From: Herbidospora cretacea
Lineage (GTDB): Bacteria; Actinomycetota; Actinomycetes; Streptosporangiales; Streptosporangiaceae
Length of the DNA: 64,000 nucleotides
Assembly: GCF_001570605.1 (NCBI RefSeq)
Contig: NZ_BBXG01000016.1
Coordinates: forward strand, 1 to 64,000
Direction of reading: 5' to 3'
Each line of letters begins with the position of its first letter. The stretch's first letter is position 1. Positions 7,106-15,788 of this stretch are shown in pieces. The notes under the pieces are model-generated. The model worked only from the letters and a program-made list of their open reading frames with translations. It ran no database searches and had not been told where the DNA came from. The translations under genes and the position numbers were made by a program.

Positions 7106-8422
7106 CTATCGCCGCTCGACCAGGCGAACCTCGCCGCCGAGCTCTCTCACCAGCCGCGCCTCCGGCAGCAGGTCGGGATGGCCGCCGCCGCCCTTGACGT
7201 ACACATCGGGGCGGATCAGCCGCAGCAGCGACGCCGGACTGTCGTCCTCGACCAGGGTGATGTAGTCGACCGAGCCCAGCCCGGCCAGCACGGCCGCCCG
7301 GTCCTCCGCCGAGTTGACCACCCGGTCAGGGGCCTTCCTGCGGGCGGCGCTGGCGTCGTCGCGCACCCCCACCACCAGCACGTCGCCCAGCCGCCTGGCC
7401 TGCTCCAGGCAGGTCACGTGGCCGGGGTGCAGGACGTCGAAGCAGCCGTCGGTGAAGACGATGCGCCGGCCCTGCTCGCGCTCGGTGGCGACCCGCTCGG
7501 CCAGGACCTTGGCCGGCATGGCCTGGCGCGGGCCCAGTTCGGCGAGCAGGTCGTCGGCGTCGCACACCGCCGTCCCGGGGCGGCGGGAGACGACGTCGGC
7601 GCCCGCCTGGGCCAGGTCGGCGGCGGTGGCGGCGTCCGCGCCCGCGGCCAGGGCCAGCGCGAAGACCGCGGTGAAGGTGTCTCCCGCGCCCGCGCCGACG
7701 AGGTCGCTCTGGTTGGGGTGGGTGCGGTAGGGCGGGCGGTCCTCCCGGAGGACGACCGCGCCGCCGCCGTCGTCGGTGACGACGATCGGAGCCCCGGTGG
7801 TGTCGAAGGGCTCGTCGGCGACGAGGTCGCAGGCGTCCTGGCGGACCAGCACGGCCGCCGGGCCGGTGTCGCGCCAGAGCCCGGGGTCGTAGGCGTCCAC
7901 GACCAGCAGGGGGAGCCCGGCCAGCGCCTCGCGGACGGCCTCGGTGCAGACGCCCGCGCCGGAGTCGCAGACGACCACGACGTGGGCCAGGTCCGCGATC
8001 TCGCGGATCTGGGACACCAGCTCGCGCTCGACCGAGGCGGGCACGGGGGAACGGTCCTCCTCGTCGTAGCGGGCCACCATCTGGCCGCCCGACATGACCC
8101 GCCGTTTCACGGCGGTCCTTCTCCCGCGGGTGATGATGGGGCCGTCCACCTCGTGGCGGAGCAGCGATCCGATGAGCGCGGTCCCGGCCGGGTCGGCTCC
8201 GGCGACGCCGAGCAGGTGCACGCGGGCACCCAGCGCCGCCAGGTTGGCGGCGGTGTTGGCGGCGCCGCCGGGGGCGTCCTCGATCTGGTCCACGCTGACC
8301 ACCGGGACCGGCGCCTCCTGCGCCATCCGGCTCACCTGGCCCTGGAGCCACGAATCGAGCATTACATCCCCGACGACCACGGCCGTGAGACCGGGAAAGC
8401 GGCGGACTGTCTCTTCCGTCAT
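7106..8422 (-). CDS. hldE: Bifunctional heptose 7-P kinase / heptose 1-P adenylyltransferase
   Basis: HldE (RfaE) type enzyme that makes ADP-D-glycero-beta-D-manno-heptose from heptose 7-phosphate in two of the pathway's steps. The N-terminal PfkB-type kinase domain (about 1-300) shows VVGDVMLD, APGGAANTAANLAALG and the nucleotide-binding VGAGAGDTFTA; the C-terminal adenylyltransferase domain shows FTDGCFDVLHPGHV and YVKGGGG. The ATG at 8422 follows AGAGGTGACC and fits the family N-terminus; an upstream ATG at 8476 is possible. It sits with two GT9 and one GT4 genes in what looks like a heptose glycosylation cluster, unusual in a monoderm but known in actinomycetes. The gmhA and gmhB steps are not seen here. 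Confidence 0.9.
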   Translation of the reverse strand: MTEETVRRFPGLTAVVVGDVMLDSWLQGQVSRMAQEAPVPVVSVDQIEDAPGGAANTAANLAALGARVHLLGVAGADPAGTALIGSLLRHEVDGPIITRGRRTAVKRRVMSGGQMVARYDEEDRSPVPASVERELVSQIREIADLAHVVVVCDSGAGVCTEAVREALAGLPLLVVDAYDPGLWRDTGPAAVLVRQDACDLVADEPFDTTGAPIVVTDDGGGAVVLREDRPPYRTHPNQSDLVGAGAGDTFTAVFALALAAGADAATAADLAQAGADVVSRRPGTAVCDADDLLAELGPRQAMPAKVLAERVATEREQGRRIVFTDGCFDVLHPGHVTCLEQARRLGDVLVVGVRDDASAARRKAPDRVVNSAEDRAAVLAGLGSVDYITLVEDDSPASLLRLIRPDVYVKGGGGHPDLLPEARLVRELGGEVRLVERR

Positions 8423-8533
8423 GGTCACCTCTGCTGCCCGGTGACGTGCGGGGAAAACCGCAGCGTGTTTGCTCATGCACCCCTCGGGTAACCGGGCCGA
8501 GGTACCGAAAACGAACCGAGCGAAGGCCTATCG

Positions 8534-9541
8534 ATGAACCTCATCGTTGAGAGCGTCGAGCGGATCGCCGTTTTGCGGGCTTCGGCTCTGGGTGACCTGC
8601 TGTTGATCCTCCCCGCTGTCGAGGCGCTGCGCCGCGCCTATCCGGCCGCGTCGATCACCCTGCTGGGCCGGGAGTGGCAGGTGCCGTTCCTGCGCGGCCG
8701 GCCCGGCCCGGTCGACGAGGTGGTCGCCGTCCCGCCCATCGAGCAGTCGCCGGAGGCGCCGCCGGAACTCGTCGGCCGCTTCGACCTGGCACTCCAGATG
8801 CACGGCGACGGGCACTACGCCAACGCCTTCGTCAACGGCCTGGGCGCGCGCGTCACCGCCGGGCTGCGCGGCGACGACGCCCAGCCTCTCGACCGCTGGG
8901 TCCCCTATGTCCCCTACCAGCACGAGACGCTGCGCTTCCTGGAGGTGGCCGGCCTGGTCGGCGCCAGCAGCGAGCACGTCGAGCCGCGCATGCACGTGAC
9001 CGGCCGCGACTACGCCGAACTGCGGTCGGTGCTGGGGGAACTGCCGCGCGGGCTGATCGCCGTCCACCCGGGGGGCCGCGACGCCCGGCGGCGCTGGCCC
9101 GCCTCCTGTTTCGCCGAAGCCGCCGCCCGGCTGGGCCGTCCGGTCGCGGTGACCGGCGGTGAGCACGAACGCGACCTGGTGGACGAGGTCTGCGCGCTGA
9201 TCCCCAAGGCGATCCCCGTCGTCGGGACCCTGTCGGCGGGCGGTCTGGCCGCCCTCTACACGGCCTGCGACGTCGTGATCGCCAACGACAGCGGCCCCCG
9301 CCGCCTGGCCGCCGCCATGGGCACCCCGACCGTCGGGGTCTACTGGTGCGGCGACCTGATCAACGCCGGCCCGCTCACCCGGAGCCACCACCGGCCCCTC
9401 ATCTCCTGGACGACCCAGTGCCCCACCTGCGGGAGCGCCGGCCTGCGGGAACCGGGCGGCTGCGCCCACCCGGTGTCGTGGCTGACCGACGTGGGCGCGG
9501 CGGCGGTGGCCGACCAGGCGGGCGAACTGCTCAGCGCCTGA
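8534..9541 (+). CDS. GT9 family heptosyltransferase-like
   Basis: A 335-residue glycosyltransferase family 9 protein, the fold of LPS heptosyltransferases. It has the N-terminal VLRASALGDLLLILPAVEALRRAYP, the central VHPGGRDARRRWP and the C-terminal VIANDSGPRRLAAAMGTPTVGVY, which bind the nucleotide sugar. The usual DTG/DSG-H reads DSGPRR here. A CPTCG pair near the C-terminus may bind metal. It is divergent from hldE; its 3' end overlaps the next, convergent GT9 by 11 bp. Confidence 0.87.
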   Translation: MNLIVESVERIAVLRASALGDLLLILPAVEALRRAYPAASITLLGREWQVPFLRGRPGPVDEVVAVPPIEQSPEAPPELVGRFDLALQMHGDGHYANAFVNGLGARVTAGLRGDDAQPLDRWVPYVPYQHETLRFLEVAGLVGASSEHVEPRMHVTGRDYAELRSVLGELPRGLIAVHPGGRDARRRWPASCFAEAAARLGRPVAVTGGEHERDLVDEVCALIPKAIPVVGTLSAGGLAALYTACDVVIANDSGPRRLAAAMGTPTVGVYWCGDLINAGPLTRSHHRPLISWTTQCPTCGSAGLREPGGCAHPVSWLTDVGAAAVADQAGELLSA

Positions 9542-10454
9542 CCAGCCCCTCGCTGAGGACCGCCGCCGCGGCCGACAGCACGTCCCGGGTCGAGACCGAC
9601 GACGGGTCGGCGGTGTTGCGGAGGGCCTGGTGGCGGGGCCGGTCCTTCGGGGGTCCCCAGCGGTGGGGGCTCTCCGGGCCGAAGATCGTGACCGACGGGG
9701 TCCCGTAGGCGGTGGCGAGCTGGGAGACGCCGGTGTCCGAGCTGATCACCAGACGGGCCCCGGCCACGATCGCGCACAGTTCCCGCAGCGAGGTGCGGCC
9801 CGCGTACACGATCTGCGGCGGCAGCACCGCCTGCGTGCCCACCAGCAGGGCCAACGGGCGCTCCGCGCGGGATCCGGTCACCACGACCGGCAGGCCCTCA
9901 CCCGCGATCGCGCGGGCGACCTCGGCGAACCGCTCGGCGGGCCAGCGGCGGGACAGTCCCGTTCCGCCCGGGTGGACGACCACCGCGCCCGGCGCGGGAC
10001 TCGGCGTCGTCGGAGAGGGGAGCAGCAGGTCACGGGGGTCGGCCTTGAGGCCGTACCACTCGACGAGGCGGCACCAGCGCCGGGTCTCGTGCTCGCCCTC
10101 GTCCCACTTGGGGCCGGGGGGATAGGCCTCCTCCGCGTACGCCCACAGCCTCCGGGGCCGCAGGTCGGCCAGCAGTTCGGTGGATCGCGGCCCCCGGCCG
10201 TGCAGGTTGACCGCGATCTCGGGGAAGAAGGGCAGGTCGGAGTTGCGGTCGGTCAGTCCGGGCCACAGGATCGGCTCCAGGCCGTAGGCCGGGATGAGCC
10301 GGTCGACCACCCCGGTCAGGGCGGCCAGTTCGCTCAGCTCCGGCGGGCAGGCCAGGGCGATCCTGATGCCGCTGCGGCGCAGGGCGCGCAGGGCGGGCAC
10401 GGCCGTCAGGAGGTGGCCGATGCCCTGCGCGCGCAGCACGAGTGCGGTCGTCAT
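9531..10454 (-). CDS. GT9 family glycosyltransferase, second copy
   Basis: A 307-residue GT9 protein with VLRAQGIGHLLTAVPALRALR at the N-terminus, VVVHPGGTGLSRRWPAERFAEVA in the middle and VISSDTGVSQLATAYGTPSVTIFGP near the end. The start ATG overlaps the stop of the upstream GT4 gene (ATGA), with GGAGGCGACGGC before it, so the two are translationally coupled. A much longer frame continues upstream but is a shadow of the GT4 gene. Likely transfers heptose or a related sugar from an NDP donor; the acceptor is unknown. Confidence 0.88.
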   Translation of the reverse strand: MTTALVLRAQGIGHLLTAVPALRALRRSGIRIALACPPELSELAALTGVVDRLIPAYGLEPILWPGLTDRNSDLPFFPEIAVNLHGRGPRSTELLADLRPRRLWAYAEEAYPPGPKWDEGEHETRRWCRLVEWYGLKADPRDLLLPSPTTPSPAPGAVVVHPGGTGLSRRWPAERFAEVARAIAGEGLPVVVTGSRAERPLALLVGTQAVLPPQIVYAGRTSLRELCAIVAGARLVISSDTGVSQLATAYGTPSVTIFGPESPHRWGPPKDRPRHQALRNTADPSSVSTRDVLSAAAAVLSEGLVRR

Positions 10455-11647
10455 GCCGTCGCCTCCAATCTGACGCCGACCTCTCGATAGGCGGCGACGG
10501 TCTCTGTCGCGATCCTGTTCCAGCCGTACCGGGCCCTGGCCCGGTCGGCCCCCGCGATGCCGAAGGCGCTCTGCCGCACGGGGTCGGCCAGCAACCGCTG
10601 GATCGCCCGCGCCAGCGCGGTCGGGCGCTGCGGCGGCACCAGCACGCCGGTGATCCCGTTGACCACGGTCTCCTTCTGGCCGCCCACGCACGACGCGACC
10701 ACCGGCACCCCGCAGGCCATCGCCTCCAGCGCGACCATGCCGAAGGGCTCGTACCAGGGCACCGTGACGACGGCGGCGGCCGAGCGGATCAGCGACGGGA
10801 CGTCCTCGCGGCCCACCTGACCGGTGAAGGACACCCGGTCGGCGACCCCGTTGCGCTGGGCCAGCCAGCGCAGCCGGGTCACCTCGTGGTCGTGGTGCAG
10901 CGCCCCGGCGGGCGGCCCGCCGGCCACCACCAGGTCGACCCCCCTGACGCCCCGGAGCGCCTCGATGACCGTGGCCACGCCCTTGCGGGGGACCAGCCGG
11001 CTGATCGCCAGCAGCCGGGGCCGGGCCGTCGGGACCGTCGCGGCGTGGGGGTGGAACCGGGTCAGGTCGACCCCGCACGGCACCACCCGGGCCTGCCGCC
11101 GGCTGACGCCCATGCGGCGCAGTTCGTCGACCTCGTCGGTGCAGGTCGCGATGATGGCGTCGGCCTCGCGCCCGATGCGGGTCTCGGCCTCGACGCGCTC
11201 AGGGGGGCTGGTGTCGTCGGCGCCCTGGTGGCGGCGCTTGACCGCGCCGAGCGCGTGATAGGTGTGCACGACCGGGATCCCCAGGTCACGGGCGGCCCCG
11301 AGGGCGGCCAGGCCGCTCATCCAGAAGTGGCTGTGCACGACGTCGGGCCGGTCGAAGAGCCACTGCTCCCGCAGCCACTTCGCGAAGTGGGGCACCCACG
11401 GGAGGATGTCGTCCTTGGGGATCTTGCGGGCCGGTCCGGCCGGGACGTGCACGACGGTGACACCGGGCGCGAGCCCGACCCGCTCGGGGACGTTCTCGTC
11501 GTCGCGGCGGGTGTAGACGACGACCTCGTGGCCGAGGGCGGCGACGGCTCTGGCCAGGGCGTCGACGTGGACGTTCTGGCCTCCGGCGTCGGTGGTGCCG
11601 ACGCAGGCGAGCGGGCTGGCGTGCTCCGAGATCATGGCGATCTTCAC
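10451..11647 (-). CDS. GT4 family glycosyltransferase
   Basis: A 398-residue GT-B glycosyltransferase. The GTG at 11647 is preceded by GGAGGTAACCCC and gives the normal family start VKIAMISEHASPLA; upstream codons are rejected. Motifs are DAGGQNVHVDALARALG-like (donor loop), HSHFWMSG, LLAISRLVPRKG and the C-terminal EPFGMVALEAMACGVPVVAS with the E-x7-E signature. It is closest in style to the sucrose synthase/MshA group. It is first in an operon with the second GT9. Confidence 0.88.
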   Translation of the reverse strand: MKIAMISEHASPLACVGTTDAGGQNVHVDALARAVAALGHEVVVYTRRDDENVPERVGLAPGVTVVHVPAGPARKIPKDDILPWVPHFAKWLREQWLFDRPDVVHSHFWMSGLAALGAARDLGIPVVHTYHALGAVKRRHQGADDTSPPERVEAETRIGREADAIIATCTDEVDELRRMGVSRRQARVVPCGVDLTRFHPHAATVPTARPRLLAISRLVPRKGVATVIEALRGVRGVDLVVAGGPPAGALHHDHEVTRLRWLAQRNGVADRVSFTGQVGREDVPSLIRSAAAVVTVPWYEPFGMVALEAMACGVPVVASCVGGQKETVVNGITGVLVPPQRPTALARAIQRLLADPVRQSAFGIAGADRARARYGWNRIATETVAAYREVGVRLEATA

Positions 11648-11821
11648 GGGGTTACCTCCGGGAACGGCTGATCCCGCTCGCGGGCGGGATCGCGGGCGAA
11701 CGGGTGGCCCGAGTCCGGGGTCACGGGAGCCGGGAGGTGAGCACGCCGGTTGGACACGGCGGAAGGGGGGAAATGTGCCGGGTGCAAGGGACCTCCGGGA
11801 CGGCATGCGTCAACACGGGAG

Positions 11822-11840
11822 GTGCCTGCTTCCTAGGCAC
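11822..11840. promoter_or_regulatory. Inverted repeat in divergent promoter region
   Basis: GTGCCT (11822-11827) and AGGCAC (11835-11840) form a 6-bp inverted repeat with a 7-bp gap in the 275-bp spacer between the GT4 gene and the BON gene. The less GC-rich TTTAACCTATAAAG follows and could be a promoter. The role as operator is inferred. Confidence 0.35.
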
Positions 11841-11922
11841 AAGATTGCCTCCACTTTAACCTATAAAGCTCTCCAGGAAACATCCTGTTTCGGTGCAATA
11901 GGCGCGGGCAGGCGTTTTCCTT

Positions 11923-12168
11923 ATGGACACACCTCACTATGTGGCCGCCCGCGTGCAGCAAGCGATCGCGGAGGACGGCCGAACGAACGAACTCGGGATC
12001 CGGGTCGACGTGCGGGGGGACCACCTCTTCCTGCGCGGCCAGGTGGCCGGCGAGGACCAGGTCCACCTGCTGACCGACGTGGCGCGTGAGGCCGCTCCGG
12101 GGCTGACCGTCCACAACGAGGTGACCTGCGTCGAGGTCCGTGAACCCGGTGAGGAGGAGCATCTGTGA
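11923..12168 (+). CDS. BON domain protein
   Basis: An 81-residue protein made of one BON domain: an amphipathic helix (VAARVQQAIAED), a beta strand (IRVDVRGDHLFLRGQV), a helix (EDQVHLLTDVAREAA) and the final strand LTVHNEVTCVEV. BON domains often bind phospholipids or small molecules; no signal peptide is seen. The ATG has no clear ribosome site. Its stop overlaps the next gene's start (GTGA), so the two are coupled. Confidence 0.82.
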   Translation: MDTPHYVAARVQQAIAEDGRTNELGIRVDVRGDHLFLRGQVAGEDQVHLLTDVAREAAPGLTVHNEVTCVEVREPGEEEHL

Positions 12169-12884
12169 GCATCCGCGTCGCGGCCGTCGCCGACATCCAC
12201 CTGAGTGAGGCCCAGCGAGGGACCTACCGGGAGCGGCTCGACGGCATCGAGGAACGCGCCGACGTCCTGCTGGTCGGCGGAGACCTGACCCGCCACGGCA
12301 CGCTCGGCGAAGGGAAGATCGTCGCGGACGAGTTCCGCGGCCTGCCGGTGCCGGTCGTGTTCGTGCTGGGGAACCACGACTACCACTCCGACGTCGAGCA
12401 GGAGATCATGGCCGTCCTGCGCGAGGCCGGCTGCGTCGTGCTCGACGACAGCGCCGAGACCCTGCTGGACGGGCGGCTCGGGATCGCCGGGGGCAAGGGC
12501 TTCGGCGGCGGGTTCGCCGGAAAGTCGGCCAGCGAGTTCGGGGAGCCCGAGACCAAGGCGTTCGTCCGGCACACCCGGGAGATCGCCGAACGGTGGCGGA
12601 CGGCGCTGAAGAGCCTGGACACCGAATACAAAGTCGTCCTCAGCCACTATTCACCGGTCAAGGAGACCCTGGCCGGAGAGCCGCCGGAGATCTACCCGTT
12701 CCTCGGCAGCTATCTGCTCGCCGAGGCGGTCGACGCCGAGGGCGCCGACCTGATCGTCCACGGTCACGCCCACCACGGCACGGAGAAGGGCATGACCCCC
12801 GGGGGCATCAGAGTCCGCAACGTGGCCCTGCCGGTCCTGCAGCGCGCGTACGCCACGTACTGCCTGGACGCGGAGGAATGCTGA
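12165..12884 (+). CDS. Calcineurin-like metallophosphoesterase
   Basis: A 239-residue metallophosphoesterase with the metal-binding blocks of the family in order: VADIHLS, VGGDLTRHG, LGNHDYH, VLSHYSPV and VHGHAHHG. The substrate is not predictable. The GTG start is preceded by GAGGAGGAG and overlaps the BON gene stop, suggesting both work together, possibly at the membrane. Confidence 0.88.
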   Translation: MSIRVAAVADIHLSEAQRGTYRERLDGIEERADVLLVGGDLTRHGTLGEGKIVADEFRGLPVPVVFVLGNHDYHSDVEQEIMAVLREAGCVVLDDSAETLLDGRLGIAGGKGFGGGFAGKSASEFGEPETKAFVRHTREIAERWRTALKSLDTEYKVVLSHYSPVKETLAGEPPEIYPFLGSYLLAEAVDAEGADLIVHGHAHHGTEKGMTPGGIRVRNVALPVLQRAYATYCLDAEEC

Positions 12885-12909
12885 GAAGGGGAGTGCTGAG
12901 AAGACACGT

Positions 12910-12938
12910 AACGGCGGCCGGACTCTCCGGCCGCCGTT
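12910..12938 (+). terminator. Rho-independent terminator
   Basis: Perfect 13-bp stem (12910-12922 with 12926-12938) and CTC loop, followed by CTCGTGTTCT. It ends the BON-phosphoesterase operon and may serve the convergent small gene as well. Confidence 0.85.
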
Positions 12939-12956
12939 CTCGTGTTCTCACGATCG

Positions 12957-13106
12957 CTATACGTTGAAGATACTGACGCCGCCGGGACCCACAAGGAACC
13001 CGAGGACGATGAGGACGATCCCCCAGAGGATGTCCCGACGAGCGAGGATCACGTAGATCCCGGCGATGACGAGTACAACTGCGATGATCCAGAGCAAAGT
13101 AGCCAT
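12957..13106 (-). CDS. GPGG-motif small membrane protein
   Basis: A 49-residue protein (MATLLWIIAVVLVIAGIYVI at the N-terminus) with two hydrophobic helices separated by LARRD and the C-terminal signature GPGGVSIFNV. This matches a family of very small actinobacterial membrane proteins known only by that motif. No strong ribosome site is seen. Function unknown. Confidence 0.8.
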   Translation of the reverse strand: MATLLWIIAVVLVIAGIYVILARRDILWGIVLIVLGFLVGPGGVSIFNV

Positions 13107-13168
13107 GAAGCCTGACTGCCCCCCCGAACGGGTCATTAACGCCCGGGAACGTGGGCAAGGGAAATCTC

Positions 13169-14116
13169 ATGACACGTTTTGGTTACTTCCTCAGCTCCGA
13201 AGAGCACAGCCCGAAAGAGCTGGTCAGACAGGCGGTGCTCGCGGAGCACGCCGGTTTCGAGGGCTTGTGGATCTCCGACCACTTCCACCCCTGGATCGAC
13301 GAGCAGGGAGAGAGCTCCTTCGTCTGGTCGGTGATCGGCGCGCTCTCCCAGGTGGTCTCGCTGCCGGTGACCACGGCGGTCACCTGCCCGCTGGTCCGCG
13401 TCCACCCGGCGATCGTGGCGCAGGCCGCGGCCACCGCCCAGATCCTCCTCGACGGCCGCTTCCAGCTGGGGGTCGGCACCGGCGAGGCCCTCAACGAGCA
13501 CATCTTCGGCGACCCGTGGCCCCCGGCCGGCGACCGGCAGCGGATGCTGGAGGAGGCGGTCGGGATCATCCGCGAACTGTGGGAGGGCGGCCTGGTCACC
13601 CACCACGGGGAGTTCTACGACGTGGAGAACGCGCGCCTCTACACGTTGCCCGACGAGCCGCCGCCCATCTACGTGAGCGGATTCGGCCCGGCGGCGGTCG
13701 AACTGGCCGGTCGCATCGGCGACGGCTACGTCTCGGTCCTCCCGGACGCCGAGCTGGTGGAGGCGTACCGGAAAGCCGGAGGAGAGGGGAAGCCGGCCCA
13801 AGCGGGCCTGAAGGTCTGCTGGGGCACCGACGAGGACGACGCCCGCCGGCTGGCCCACCGCCTGTGGCCCACCGAGGGCATCGAGGGTGAGGCCAGCCAG
13901 CTGCTGCCGCTGCCGCGGCACTTCGAACAGCTCGCCGCCCTGGTCCGGCCCGAGGACCTGACCCTCCCGGCAGGCCCTGATCCCGAGGTGCACATCGCCG
14001 CGATCCAGCAGTACGTCGACGCCGGCTACGACGAGATCTACATCGCTCAGATCGGGCCCGACCAGGACGGCTTCTTCGAGTTCTACGAGTCGGCGGTCCT
14101 GCCCCGGTTCCGCTGA
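13169..14116 (+). CDS. F420-dependent LLM-class oxidoreductase, TIGR03557-like
   Basis: A 315-residue TIM-barrel protein of the luciferase-like (LLM) superfamily. MTRFGYFLSSEEHSPKELV, GLWISDHFHPW, LGVGTGEALNEHIFG and PIYVSGFGPAAVELAGRIGDGYV match the TIGR03557 group, which uses deazaflavin F420. The substrate is unknown. The ATG at 13169 was chosen on family length and the GGGA just upstream. The 3' end overlaps the convergent DUF6328 gene by 34 bp. Confidence 0.87.
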   Translation: MTRFGYFLSSEEHSPKELVRQAVLAEHAGFEGLWISDHFHPWIDEQGESSFVWSVIGALSQVVSLPVTTAVTCPLVRVHPAIVAQAAATAQILLDGRFQLGVGTGEALNEHIFGDPWPPAGDRQRMLEEAVGIIRELWEGGLVTHHGEFYDVENARLYTLPDEPPPIYVSGFGPAAVELAGRIGDGYVSVLPDAELVEAYRKAGGEGKPAQAGLKVCWGTDEDDARRLAHRLWPTEGIEGEASQLLPLPRHFEQLAALVRPEDLTLPAGPDPEVHIAAIQQYVDAGYDEIYIAQIGPDQDGFFEFYESAVLPRFR

Positions 14117-14589
14117 AGGGTCACCAGCGGCTGGACGAACCACAGCCAGGTGCTGAGCAGCACCACCGCCGCCGCGATCAGGACCGCGGGCCAGGTGCCC
14201 AGGTAGACCTCGACGACCAGCCCGGTCGAGCACGTCATCGAGACCGCCAGGGCGATCCCCCCGACCACGGCCAGGTCGTTGGCCCGGTGGAGCATCAGCT
14301 CCTTGAGCCCCGACCGGAACATGATGCGGTTCTGGATCGCCGGCGCCATCAGGCAGATCGACGCGACGGCCGCCGACACCAGGGCCGCGTAGAAGAGCCA
14401 CCGGCCGAACAGGTCGACCCGGCCGAACCCGGCGGAGAAGGGGAGCGTCAGCAGGAACGCGAAGAGCACCTGCACGCCGGTCGACTGGACTCTGAGTCCT
14501 TGGAGGAGTTCGCCGAGTTCCCGGTCGACTCGTTCCTTGGGGTTCTCCTCGGGGTTGGTCAGCAGGACTCTGTGCTGCTCTTCGGTCAT
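14083..14589 (-). CDS. DUF6328 membrane protein
   Basis: A 168-residue protein with a cytoplasmic N-terminus (RVDRELGELLQGLRVQSTGVQ, typical of DUF6328) and four membrane segments, the first being VLFAFLLTLPFSAGF. Its ATG overlaps the DUF1360 stop (ATGA), so the two are one operon. Function unknown. Confidence 0.82.
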   Translation of the reverse strand: MTEEQHRVLLTNPEENPKERVDRELGELLQGLRVQSTGVQVLFAFLLTLPFSAGFGRVDLFGRWLFYAALVSAAVASICLMAPAIQNRIMFRSGLKELMLHRANDLAVVGGIALAVSMTCSTGLVVEVYLGTWPAVLIAAAVVLLSTWLWFVQPLVTLQRNRGRTADS

Positions 14590-15080
14590 GTGGCTTCCTT
14601 GATCATCCGGGCGTACGCCAGCTGTAACCAGTCGGACACCGCCACTGCCGTCATCGTGGCGCCCACCAGCCGGGTCAGCCGGGGGGCGAAGACCATCCCG
14701 GCCGCGTAGCCCGTCGCGATCCACTGCGCCAGGCAGAACGGGCAGCTGACCAGCTCGCCCACCGCGTGGCGGTGACCTTCGCCCCGGACCTCCTCCTTCA
14801 GCTCCGAGGGGCCGGAGACCCCGACGTAGCGGGTGAAGGGGGCCCGCAGCGGGCTGGTGATCGTGTCCTTGGCGATGGTGCGGGACAGGCGGTGGGTGGC
14901 CACCGACATCAGGGCGAGGTCCATGGGGTTCACCCGGTCGGGGGCGGCGCGGCCGGTCAGCTTCCCGGCGGCCAGGAGGGCGGCGACGGCGGTGCCGTAG
15001 ACGCCGAGGACCCTGGCGTAGGAAGCCAAGGGGCGTTCCTCGGAATACGCGTCGTTGATTTCCTTCAGGGTCTCGGTCAT
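14586..15080 (-). CDS. DUF1360 membrane protein
   Basis: A 164-residue protein with the DUF1360 signatures ATHRLSRTIAKDTITSPLRAPFTRY and GELVSCPFCLAQW, the CxxC pair probably lying near the membrane. The ATG at 15080 fits; an earlier TTG would add 16 residues. Operon with the DUF6328 gene. Function unknown. Confidence 0.83.
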   Translation of the reverse strand: MTETLKEINDAYSEERPLASYARVLGVYGTAVAALLAAGKLTGRAAPDRVNPMDLALMSVATHRLSRTIAKDTITSPLRAPFTRYVGVSGPSELKEEVRGEGHRHAVGELVSCPFCLAQWIATGYAAGMVFAPRLTRLVGATMTAVAVSDWLQLAYARMIKEAT

Positions 15081-15138
15081 GGCGGCCCGTAGTACCCGAG
15101 ATTGTTTGGGTCGAACGTTCCGGGGCAAACGGTGCGGC

Positions 15139-15735
15139 GTGGGTAGTCACAGTCACGAGGTAACCGACGCCATCCTGGACACGCTCAAGCGGGCGGGGTC
15201 CGGCCTCAAAGAGGTGGGCGTACGTTTCGCCCTGGCCGGCGGGTGCGCCGGATACGCCAGGGGAGCGGCCCCGTCTCTGCACGACGTCGACTTCGCGCTG
15301 GTCGAAGAGGACGTCCCGTTGGCGCTGAAGACGCTGGAGAACATGGGCTTCCGGACCGAACGCCCGCCGGAGGACTGGCTGGTCAAGGCGTTCGACGAGG
15401 ACGACGTCCTGGTCGACCTGATCTTCCAGCTCGCCGACCGTCCGGTCACTCCCGAGATGATCTCGCGGGCCACGATGATCAACACGGCGGCGCTGAGCCT
15501 GCCCGTGCTGGAGGCGACCGACCTGGTGATCTCGTGGATACTGCCGCTGTCGGAGCACAGCTGCGACTACTCGGGGCTGCTGCCGACCGTCCGGGCGCTG
15601 CGCGAGCAGGTCGACTGGGACCGGGTGGCCGGGGTGGCCGAGTCGTCGCCCTACGCCTCCACCTTCCTGGTCCTGCTGGAACGGCTCGACGTGATCGCCA
15701 GACCGACCCCCGTGCCGGTGGAACGCTGGCCCTGA
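15139..15735 (+). CDS. Nucleotidyltransferase-fold protein
   Basis: About 198 residues. RFALAGGCAGYARGAAPSLHDVDFAL has the G-G...DxD layout of minimal nucleotidyltransferases (AbiEii/MNT type), followed by ENMGFRTE and DVLVDLIFQL. Unlike toxin-antitoxin members it has no adjacent partner gene. The GTG at 15139 is the best start (VGSHSHEVTDAIL), without a strong ribosome site. Divergent from DUF1360. Substrate unknown. Confidence 0.7.
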   Translation: MGSHSHEVTDAILDTLKRAGSGLKEVGVRFALAGGCAGYARGAAPSLHDVDFALVEEDVPLALKTLENMGFRTERPPEDWLVKAFDEDDVLVDLIFQLADRPVTPEMISRATMINTAALSLPVLEATDLVISWILPLSEHSCDYSGLLPTVRALREQVDWDRVAGVAESSPYASTFLVLLERLDVIARPTPVPVERWP

Positions 15736-15748
15736 ACCCCCGCACGCC

Positions 15749-15780
15749 AGGCCCCGCCCCCCGCTCGGGAGGCGGGGCCT
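15749..15780. terminator. Terminator between convergent genes
   Basis: A 10-bp perfect stem AGGCCCCGCC (15749-15758) with GGCGGGGCCT (15771-15780) between the nucleotidyltransferase and PRC-barrel genes, followed by TCCGCCTT. Confidence 0.75.
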
Positions 15781-15788
15781 TCCGCCTT

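Noticed and set aside
15111-15122. LexA-type SOS box around GAACGTTC
   Set aside because: The actinobacterial box needs four bases between GAAC and GTTC; here the halves touch.
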